Assembly (NCBI GenBank): GCA_017551675.1
Contig: JAFZLC010000037.1
Span: forward strand, 1 to 32,772
DNA from: Paludibacteraceae bacterium
GTDB taxonomy: Bacteria > Bacteroidota > Bacteroidia > Bacteroidales > Paludibacteraceae
Direction: 5' to 3'
DNA: 32,772 nt
Under the pieces are notes generated by a model that was given only the letters and a program-made list of their open reading frames with translations, did no database searches and was not told the DNA's origin. The position numbers and the translations under genes are program-made. Position 1 is the stretch's first letter, and each line of letters opens with the position of its first letter. Shown here one piece after another: positions 7,824 to 14,507 of this stretch.

Positions 7824-9152
7824 TTAACAATAATTTTCTCTAATCAAATCACCTATTGCATATAACGGATATACTTTGATGTTTCCATAGGTAGAAAAGT
7901 TTTCCAAAGAGGTGCGGATACCATATTGGGATTTCTTCTCTTCCATAAAAATTCGTAGGCTTTGCATACTTCCTTTGGTGCCAGACTTCACCTCTATCGG
8001 AATGATGTCGTAGCCTTTCTGTATGACAAAATCCACTTCTGCCTGACTGTCTTTTTTTTCACGATGCCAACAATATAGTCGTGAAGGTTCATAACATGAC
8101 GAATTTTTCACTAATTCGTTCGCAACAAATATTTCTGCCACTGAACCTTTGTTGATTAGGATTTCTATACCTTGAACAAACAATTCTGCCAAATTTAATC
8201 CTAACATTCTTAATAAAATACCTGTGTCGAACAGAGCCATGCGTTGATATCGTTCGTTTGTTTCCGCCCCCAAAGGAATGCCATTGGCAGCGGAATGTAC
8301 AACAGGATACACTAAACCTGCTTTAATCAGCAATTCCAATGTAAGTTTTACTTGACTGAGCGACAAATCGTCATGGACGTTTGAGTAAACAAATTTTCCA
8401 GAATGTTGACGGGCGACAGACTTTAAAACAGTCGACAAACGTTCTTCGGAAATCCTTTTTCGGTATTTTTTGAAATCGTCTTTGTATGACACCACCAAAT
8501 CGTTGAGAATCAATTGGCATTTCCTTAAATCCTTAGTTTCTATATATTCCTGCACCACTTTGGGCATTCCACCCATTAGAATAAACGAGCTGAAACGATG
8601 TAAAAGTTTGTCGTGTACAACCTTGTTTAGCGGTCTTTCTGGACTTGCATTTTGATAGGCGGATATCAACAAATCGTCTCCGTTCGCACACAGAAACTCT
8701 TTAAAACTAAATGGATACATAAATAGAGACCTAATTCTGCCTACTCCAAACGAAGGCAAATCAGCCAAGACAAATTCTAAAAGAGAACCTGCTGCAATCA
8801 AGTGTAATTCAGGATATTGCTCATAGAAATATCTTAACTTGTTGATTGCTTCCGGACAAGCTTGGATTTCGTCGATAAAAAGCAGTGTTTTTCCCACTTC
8901 AATCGGTTTGTTGACAGAATAAGATATTTGAAGACAAATTTCTTGTGGTGAGAGCATTTGTGAAAAGAGTTCATGAAGCTCTCTGTGTTCGTTCAAATCT
9001 ATTTCAACATAGTATTCGAAACTCTCTCCGAGATGTCTGACACTTGATGTCTTTCCCACCTGTCGAGCACCGCGGATTAGTAGAGGCATTCTATTGTTTG
9101 AATCTCTCCATTCTATCAATCTCTTATCTATTTCTCTTTCAATGTATTCCAT
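7824..9152 (-). CDS. AAA+ ATPase with DUF4143-type C-terminal domain
   Basis: 442-aa ATP-binding protein of the AAA_14/DUF4143 group. Walker A GARQVGKTS (28-36), Walker B LLFIDEIQ (90-97) and the sensor-like AAGSLLEF (120-127) are intact. The C-terminus has the family's nuclease-like strand pair, AEVDFVI then IPIEVKSG, preceded by YCWHREKK. These ATPases are very common in Bacteroidota and Spirochaetes, and their cellular role is poorly defined. It divides the csm genes from the effector genes, with 247 nt upstream and 79 nt downstream, wider than any other gaps in the locus. It also has its own candidate promoter, so it may be an independent cargo gene rather than part of the CRISPR response. 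Confidence 0.87.
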   Translation of the reverse strand: MEYIEREIDKRLIEWRDSNNRMPLLIRGARQVGKTSSVRHLGESFEYYVEIDLNEHRELHELFSQMLSPQEICLQISYSVNKPIEVGKTLLFIDEIQACPEAINKLRYFYEQYPELHLIAAGSLLEFVLADLPSFGVGRIRSLFMYPFSFKEFLCANGDDLLISAYQNASPERPLNKVVHDKLLHRFSSFILMGGMPKVVQEYIETKDLRKCQLILNDLVVSYKDDFKKYRKRISEERLSTVLKSVARQHSGKFVYSNVHDDLSLSQVKLTLELLIKAGLVYPVVHSAANGIPLGAETNERYQRMALFDTGILLRMLGLNLAELFVQGIEILINKGSVAEIFVANELVKNSSCYEPSRLYCWHREKKDSQAEVDFVIQKGYDIIPIEVKSGTKGSMQSLRIFMEEKKSQYGIRTSLENFSTYGNIKVYPLYAIGDLIRENYC

Positions 9153-9163
9153 ATTTAAATTTC

Positions 9164-9262
9164 AATTTTCGGTACCAAAGATAAAGATTAAATTTTAATT
9201 TTCGGTATCGAAAAGTGAGTTTAACTCTCAATTTTCGGTATCGGAAAGCGAGATTGACTTTC
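9164..9262. repeat. Three tandem 33-bp repeats upstream of the AAA+ ATPase gene
   Basis: Units start at 9164, 9197 and 9230, exactly 33 bp apart. Each begins AATTTTCGGTAYC, and a decayed fourth unit begins at 9263 (AATTTCCC). Units 2 and 3 extend as TTTTCGGTATCGRAAAG, an imperfect palindrome around TA. The array begins 12 bp before the ATPase start codon, so it overlaps the expected promoter; the same bases include a possible minus-strand -7 box, TATCTTTG (9183-9176). Iterated half-palindromes at such a place suggest operator sites, perhaps for autoregulation, but no regulator can be named. Confidence 0.8.
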
Positions 9263-9271
9263 AATTTCCCC

Positions 9272-9384
9272 CATTTTGTTTCGCATATAAAACAAAATGC
9301 ATGCTATTTTGTTCGGCAGGCGAAACAAAATCACAAAGTCTATCCATTCTTGCCAGTGCAAGCCGAAATAAAATTCATTTCGGC
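9272..9384. repeat. Cluster of overlapping inverted repeats between csm5 and the ATPase gene
   Basis: Three adjacent stems are visible: CATTTTGTTT (9272-9281) with AAACAAAATG (9290-9299); ATTTTGTT (9306-9313) with AACAAAAT (9324-9331); GCCGAAAT (9362-9369) with ATTTCGGC (9377-9384). An alternative 11-bp long-range pairing also exists: ATTTTGTTTCG (9273-9283) with CGAAACAAAAT (9321-9331). The last stem is the first met by transcripts leaving csm5, but it lacks a following U-run, so a simple intrinsic terminator is doubtful. Confidence 0.7.
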
Positions 9385-9399
9385 CTGCGTATGAAACAA

Positions 9400-11217
9400 T
9401 TACGGATTGACTATTTCCTTAAACCAGTTGGAAGCTATGTCTGAACCGACAAGAGAATCCAACTCGTTTCCAAAACTCTTGAGTTTACCACGATCTTTCG
9501 GCTTCATCTGAGATACAATATCTCCTATTTTTTCGAAAATCGTTTTCAAATGATCTTCACTTAAAGATTCAACACCATTCAACTTCATCCAAGTTTTCAC
9601 ATTTCCACAAAGTGTTGGGATCTTTTGGGCATTTGCAATCTTTTCGGATAAAGGGATAGCATTCGCTCGACGACGTTGTTCTTCCTCGGCTTGTTTGGAT
9701 TGCACAACAGTTTTTTCCAATTGTATTGACTTCACTTTGTTTTCCAACCAATCCACATCAATACTATTTTGTGAGGCATTTGGAAATTCATCACAAACAG
9801 TTTGAAACATAGCCAACGCCTTTTCATATAGCTCAGAATCAATCAATTGCTTCACTTCAGCAATTCGCGCATCATATAATCTTTTACGTTCTTCCTTTTC
9901 TCTCTGCTCTTTTGCTTCTTGTTCTTCCCTAATGCGTTTTGCATCTGCCTCAGCTTGTCTTTCCCGCTCTTTGCGAAGCATTTCAGCCTTACGATTCGCT
10001 TCCTGTTGCTTCACTTCTTCATTACTCATTGAACGAAGTTTCACGAACCCCATTAACGAAAGATTGCCATCCCAGTCAGCAATTTTGCGAGATTTTGGAA
10101 GAACCGTCCCTGCCTGTTTCAGGTCTTCTTTGTTGGCTCGCTTCCTATCCAATTTTCCATTTGTATAACTTATAGGAAACTGCCAATCACCCGTAATCGA
10201 ATGGAATCCAGATCCAGCAGACATCTTCAGGATGCAGTACGAATTATCCTCTGGGATTTGCGCCAACAACGAGTCAATGGAACGGATGATGTTACCCGTT
10301 CTGTCGGTCTCGTATTTCTCGAAAAAGGCTTTCTCTTTCCGCAAATATTCTTTTGTATGCTTGTTGATGATGTCGAACAAGGTATTCACAGACATTGCTT
10401 GTTTTTTGGCATCGATTGTTCCTTGCAGTTTTTCTACATCTTTGATTTTTCTATCTAATTTCACTCGTTTTTCATCGTTTCTTTCTTTTTCGCGCTGAAA
10501 TTGTAAACTGCCTATTTGCTTGTTGTAGAATTTTAGAAAGTCAAAATTTTCGAAAGTTCGTTCTGCCATCATCAATGTGGCATTCGATTTCTGTCCAGGC
10601 ATCACGCATTCATAAATAGTATTGAAACCAGTTTGTTCGAAATACGAATTTGTTTGATTTGCACCATGCTTCCAACTACCTATCCATCCTCTTTGATTTT
10701 GCAGATTAAAAATCTTCGTATTCACCAACGATGTGCCATCAAACTCAGCATCTGAGAGTTTTATGAAACGCATGAACTCGTCGCCTTCCGTTGATGACCC
10801 AAATACTTCCTTCCCATCTTTGCTACGACCACCTAAATGTTGAAACAAGATGGAACGCAATGCACCTTTCAGCGAACTGCCTGTCAATACAGGCTTTCCA
10901 CTTAATTGATTCTTTACAAATGATTTGATATCATTGTCACTCTGTGTTGGCATAGGTATGCAAATGTCTGATACCGATGCCAAATTCCCTGCGAGTTTTT
11001 GCTTCAATCCATTCTCATCCTTAGTGGCAAAATACGAAGACAATTCTTCTGGCTTGATGCAAGCAGCAACAATTTTTTTCAGATTGAGCTTGTAGAGATT
11101 GCCTTTGTCGACCACAAAGTCAATACCACGCACCCAATCTTTCTCCGCACCCGCACCTATTGATAAAGGAGTCAAAACCTCAATTTCTATATTGTACTTA
11201 TTATTGATTCCTTCCAT
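9400..11217 (-). CDS. csm5: Csm5, type III-A RAMP protein with a large coiled-coil C-terminal extension
   Basis: Caps the 3' end of the crRNA in the Csm complex. The RAMP core spans about 1-396: strand IEIEVLTPLSIGAG (10-23), the conserved loop VLTGSSLKGALRSIL (110-124), a charged helical insertion (about 225-300), and a final strand LSLMGFVKLRSMS (386-398). The full length is 605 aa, well above the usual 350-400. Residues 398-450 are a highly charged Lys/Glu/Arg coiled coil; 447-480 look like one TPR-type helical hairpin (SELYEKALAMFQTVCDEFPN); 495-520 is a second short coil; and about 80 residues follow. The gene begins 2 nt after csm4 and is the last csm gene. Confidence 0.92.
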   Translation of the reverse strand: MEGINNKYNIEIEVLTPLSIGAGAEKDWVRGIDFVVDKGNLYKLNLKKIVAACIKPEELSSYFATKDENGLKQKLAGNLASVSDICIPMPTQSDNDIKSFVKNQLSGKPVLTGSSLKGALRSILFQHLGGRSKDGKEVFGSSTEGDEFMRFIKLSDAEFDGTSLVNTKIFNLQNQRGWIGSWKHGANQTNSYFEQTGFNTIYECVMPGQKSNATLMMAERTFENFDFLKFYNKQIGSLQFQREKERNDEKRVKLDRKIKDVEKLQGTIDAKKQAMSVNTLFDIINKHTKEYLRKEKAFFEKYETDRTGNIIRSIDSLLAQIPEDNSYCILKMSAGSGFHSITGDWQFPISYTNGKLDRKRANKEDLKQAGTVLPKSRKIADWDGNLSLMGFVKLRSMSNEEVKQQEANRKAEMLRKERERQAEADAKRIREEQEAKEQREKEERKRLYDARIAEVKQLIDSELYEKALAMFQTVCDEFPNASQNSIDVDWLENKVKSIQLEKTVVQSKQAEEEQRRRANAIPLSEKIANAQKIPTLCGNVKTWMKLNGVESLSEDHLKTIFEKIGDIVSQMKPKDRGKLKSFGNELDSLVGSDIASNWFKEIVNP

Positions 11218-11219
11218 AT

Positions 11220-12215
11220 CTAACTCACTTTTATTGGAATAAATAAAGCCCTACCACATCGCCAAATCGGATGTTCGTTCGACAAAATATCCGGCCTCAA
11301 ATCAACGCCGACCCTTCCTTTTGTCTCCAATCCCTTACATGATGATTTGAAAACCGATGCGGCCGTAAATGCATGTATCACATTCTTGCGCAAAGTATTG
11401 TGTGGCGGTGTGGTAATCCAACCGCCACGGCGTTGAAAATCATATGCAATATCATCGGAGTCAAGCATTGCCTGCAACTGTTCTTTCGATTCTGGCACAA
11501 ATGAAGAAAGTGACATTACAAACTCTGCATCATTGGGAATTTCAATCGTTACCGTTGATTCTTCAAATTCAAAATAACCATTGCCAACATTGCGGTCGGT
11601 ACCTATGCCTTCGGTTTGCAAAAGTTTCAATGCAGATTCCAATAATGTAGTATCGCCTTCAACTATAAAAAACAAGCCTGAATAATCCTTGAAAATCACT
11701 CTATCCATATAGAATGGCTTGGCATCTTCCTGACCATCGCGAGACACAGATACACGAGCAGACACCTGCGAACTGACAAAATGATTATCAATTACTTCAT
11801 CAGTAAGATATTCGCTATCTAATTTTTCAATTGTTTCATCCTTGAACAATTGTTCACCATTCAAAATCCTTGAAAAATACTTAGCATCAAGCCATGCCAC
11901 TTTTTTTATCTTCTTTCGCTCTTCAATTGCCTTTTCTGAAGGTGGCAAGGTTAGCTTCAATGGCTTCGGGAAGAACAATACGGCATTTGTTCCCTTATCT
12001 TTCTGATAGAAAGGGAACAGACTACTGATGGTACACCCCAAATCGCCATTTTCTGGAATTTTCTTCCCCATTTTTGCCAAGCACGAAATCAATGCGGCAT
12101 ATAAAGTGTCGGATGCTATGGTTTTCAAACTGACACCATAGTCATCACGCATATCGCCCAAATGGACTGGCGAGGTGAAGTGTAATTTAAAAACTGTAAA
12201 TTCGTGTGTACTCAT
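11220..12215 (-). CDS. csm4: Csm4, type III-A RAMP protein
   Basis: 331-aa subunit that binds the crRNA 5' handle and anchors Cas10 in the Csm complex. Two ferredoxin-like RAMP domains can be followed: the first starts with KLHFTSPVHLGD (10-21) and continues to SDTLYAALISCLAKMG (35-50), typical of Csm4. The glycine-rich motif GIGTDRNVGNGYF (203-215) closes it. The C-terminal part contains RRGGWITTPPHNTLRKNV (262-279) and GRVGVDLRP (300-308). Length is normal and no interruption is seen. It starts 3 nt after csm3 and ends 2 nt before csm5, in line with one polycistronic message. Confidence 0.94.
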   Translation of the reverse strand: MSTHEFTVFKLHFTSPVHLGDMRDDYGVSLKTIASDTLYAALISCLAKMGKKIPENGDLGCTISSLFPFYQKDKGTNAVLFFPKPLKLTLPPSEKAIEERKKIKKVAWLDAKYFSRILNGEQLFKDETIEKLDSEYLTDEVIDNHFVSSQVSARVSVSRDGQEDAKPFYMDRVIFKDYSGLFFIVEGDTTLLESALKLLQTEGIGTDRNVGNGYFEFEESTVTIEIPNDAEFVMSLSSFVPESKEQLQAMLDSDDIAYDFQRRGGWITTPPHNTLRKNVIHAFTAASVFKSSCKGLETKGRVGVDLRPDILSNEHPIWRCGRALFIPIKVS

Positions 12216-12218
12216 AGA

Positions 12219-12887
12219 TTACGCTTTCCAATTATTACTTTCTGACAATTCTGTCATCCGCAACTCTCCGAACTGAATTTGTCCATAGCCACGAGAGCCA
12301 CTGCCACCCAAATAATCATTTTCAAGCGCATTGATGCCCTTCTTCAATAGTTTCAACAAATCATCAGCATTGTCATCATTCCAAACGTTGATAACAAATT
12401 CAACGTCAAATGAAACACCTGCAGGAATGCGCTCTGTCTGACGAGGATGCTCGGCTGTGCCCTTCACCCGATCAATAAAATTCTCCCACTTGCCTTCTGT
12501 GTAGGGCATATCAAGGTTTTCACAATTGCGAAGTCTTTCTGCAGAATCGGGTGTTAACATAGCATCGCGGACAATGAGTTTTGAAGGCTTCTTGTCATCT
12601 GCAAAACCAAACAAATTGATAATAGACTTGCATTCATCTGTCTTGTTTACAAATTCCACATTTCTACCTCCACCTACTTCTGGAATTCCATATATCTGTT
12701 CTAACAGACAACGCATTTTGCCTTTTAACGAACTACCTGGAATGTATGGCTGATTATCCTCACCAGTTCGTATGACAGGATTGTCAATGCCGCCAATTTG
12801 TACGTTTTCTTTGCTTCCACCCACATGAAGACCTGACAATAATTCAATAGTTGTATTTATTTTTATTTTCTTGATCAACTTTTCCAT
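12219..12887 (-). CDS. csm3: Csm3, backbone RAMP and target-RNA nuclease
   Basis: 222-aa protein forming the repeated backbone of the Csm complex and cutting target RNA every 6 nt. Asp35 in GGIDNPVIR (32-40) matches the conserved catalytic aspartate (Asp33 in well-studied Csm3 proteins), so target cleavage should be active. PGSSLKGKMR (50-59) is the standard crRNA-binding loop, and GGSGSRGYGQIQF (194-206) is the C-terminal glycine-rich loop. The gene lies 14 nt after csm2. Confidence 0.96.
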   Translation of the reverse strand: MEKLIKKIKINTTIELLSGLHVGGSKENVQIGGIDNPVIRTGEDNQPYIPGSSLKGKMRCLLEQIYGIPEVGGGRNVEFVNKTDECKSIINLFGFADDKKPSKLIVRDAMLTPDSAERLRNCENLDMPYTEGKWENFIDRVKGTAEHPRQTERIPAGVSFDVEFVINVWNDDNADDLLKLLKKGINALENDYLGGSGSRGYGQIQFGELRMTELSESNNWKA

Positions 12888-12901
12888 ATTTCTACGCTTT
12901 T

Positions 12902-13354
12902 TTAGTTATTATTCTCTTGACCGCCATAATACTTATGATAAGCCACAATTGATTCAAAAATCTGCACAAAGTTCTTGTAGTCAGATTTAAGCACATCGTC
13001 ATTATCAAAACGAATAGCATCTATAGCTTTACATAATTCCTCACTAAATTCTTCGATTCGAGTTTTGTTTACCATATCTCGCCCAGCCTTCTTTTTGTCT
13101 CGGCCCACAGCATAAGCCAACAATGGTTTGAGCATAGGAACTTCAGCCTTGTGTTTTATAACATCGGCATCAATACGTTTTACTTCTCCGAAAAACTTTC
13201 TGAGTTGACCTGTTGTCAAAGCTTTTTTGTTCGGATTATTTTCTTCATAAGCACACAAATACTTTCCAAAGGAATCTGTCCACTTTACTATCTCAGGTGT
13301 AATTCCAGTTTTCACCCAAGATTGTTCTAATTTTTGAATTGGATAATCTTGCAT
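12902..13354 (-). CDS. csm2: Csm2, small subunit of the Csm complex
   Basis: 150-aa, mostly helical protein that forms the second filament along the target RNA. Family-like segments are TTGQLRKFFGEV (47-58) and the C-terminal QIFESIVAYHKYYGG (131-145). It begins 2 nt after the stop of the DUF1016 C-terminal reading frame, so the inserted nuclease gene has not broken the operon layout. Confidence 0.9.
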   Translation of the reverse strand: MQDYPIQKLEQSWVKTGITPEIVKWTDSFGKYLCAYEENNPNKKALTTGQLRKFFGEVKRIDADVIKHKAEVPMLKPLLAYAVGRDKKKAGRDMVNKTRIEEFSEELCKAIDAIRFDNDDVLKSDYKNFVQIFESIVAYHKYYGGQENNN

Positions 13355-13356
13355 AA

Positions 13357-14507
13357 CTATTCGTTTTTATTGTTATTATTCATTTCATTTTCAATATCTT
13401 GAACCGTTGGCAGTTTGTCTTTTAAACACTCAGGAAGGTTATCGGCTAAGCGATATTCTGAAACACCAATCGGTTGATCTATATTTTTAAGGGTGTAGCG
13501 TACCACCACGTCATTTTTGCTTTTACAGATAATCAAACCTATTGTAGGATTGTCTATCGGAAGCTTTACTTGTTCATCAATGGCAGATACATAAAAGGCC
13601 ATCTTTCCTGCAAATTCTGGTGCGAACTTTACCACTTTCAAATCCACCACCACATAGCAACGCAACACAAGATGATAAAAAAGCAAATCTATCCTATAAT
13701 CGTCTCCATTCACCTCTATAGGATATTGCCGCCCCACGAATGCGAATCCAGCACCCATTTCAAGCAAAAAGTGAATAATCCGATTAGTCAATGCATCTTC
13801 CAAATCTTTCTCTTTGTAATCTTGTGACAAAGAAAGGAATTCAAACTTGTACGGATCTTTCAACACCTGCTGAGCCAAATCGCTCTGTGGTTGTGGCAGC
13901 GTCAATTCAAAATTGGTGATGGCCTTGCCTTCTGTCCTGTACAAATTCAATTCCATATAATGCACTAACATAGCCCTGCTCCATCCGTCTGTATGGTTTT
14001 CCGCACGTAGAACAAAGCTTCGTCCAGCTGCTTGCATTTGCAGATAATCTCCACATGATGTCTCCATGGCACTTGAACCAGCAACGAGAATATTTCGCCA
14101 CCAATTTGGTGGCCATTTTCAGGTTGGACTAAAACCCTATTCTTGTCATCACTATCTGTATTTTCATTGGAATTATGAGCTTCTAATTGTCCACCAACTT
14201 GGTGGACAATTTCAATATCCTGATTATAAAACAGATAAAACTGTTTGCAGGCAAAAATATTTGATCTTGAAAATCCACCAACATCAGGAAATTCAGCCTT
14301 CAAATCCTTGCTCAACTGCGGTATCAATCCGTCACCCCATTGAGATTTGGATTGTTTTTCGACAATATCGTGGCCCAAATGCCAATAGAAAGCAATTAGC
14401 TCACTGTTCACCTTTACAGCTGCTTTGATCTGACTTTGTCGAAAACGTTGTTTCAACTCAGTCAACCATGCAATATATTCCTTATCAGTTTTCATCTCGT
14501 TTGTCAT
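13357..14507 (-). pseudogene. DUF1016/YhcG-type PD-(D/E)XK nuclease, split by a frameshift, inside the csm operon
   Basis: Two overlapping frames encode one family. 14507-13965 gives the N-terminal DUF1016 domain (WLTELKQRFRQSQIKAAV, then VPWRHHVEIICKCKQLDEAL). 14067-13357 gives the C-terminal nuclease (GWSRAMLVHYMELNLYRTEG, then YRIDLLFYHL and CYVVVDLK). The normal junction reads KTIxNGWSRAM. Here it becomes readable as KTIQNGWSRAM if one base is restored at about 13988/13989 (AC to AAC on the minus strand), so a single-base deletion is the simplest explanation. The core ExK position reads VDLK rather than the usual V-E-L-K. The start overlaps the end of cas10 by 23 nt, and the end lies 2 nt before csm2. 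Two palindromes occupy the linker. A sequencing error or programmed frameshift cannot be excluded. Confidence 0.85.
14097..14210. repeat. Pair of related palindromes within the DUF1016 linker
   Basis: GCCACCAA (14097-14104) and TTGGTGGC (14106-14113) form a perfect inverted repeat around one base. ATTGTCCACCAA (14186-14197) and TTGGTGGACAAT (14199-14210) form a second with 12-bp arms around one base. Both share CCACCAANTTGGTGG. They encode the matching peptides HQIGG and HQVGG in the variable linker between the two conserved domains, which suggests small duplicated palindromic inserts. Confidence 0.85.

Noticed and set aside
9164-9262. The 33-bp repeats as a second CRISPR array
   Set aside because: The units abut with no unique spacers between them, and the conserved core is only about 13-17 bp.
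9362-9384. Intrinsic terminator of the csm operon
   Set aside because: The stem is good but no U-run follows it in the direction of csm transcription.
9932-10498. Plus-strand ORFs of 78-88 codons opposite csm5
   Set aside because: They are antisense to the Csm5 RAMP core, the charged insertion and the coiled coil, and show no domain features.
13907-14116. A separate 69-codon minus-strand gene over the DUF1016 junction
   Set aside because: It is the third frame over the region and shows no family resemblance; the other two frames account for the DUF1016 domains.
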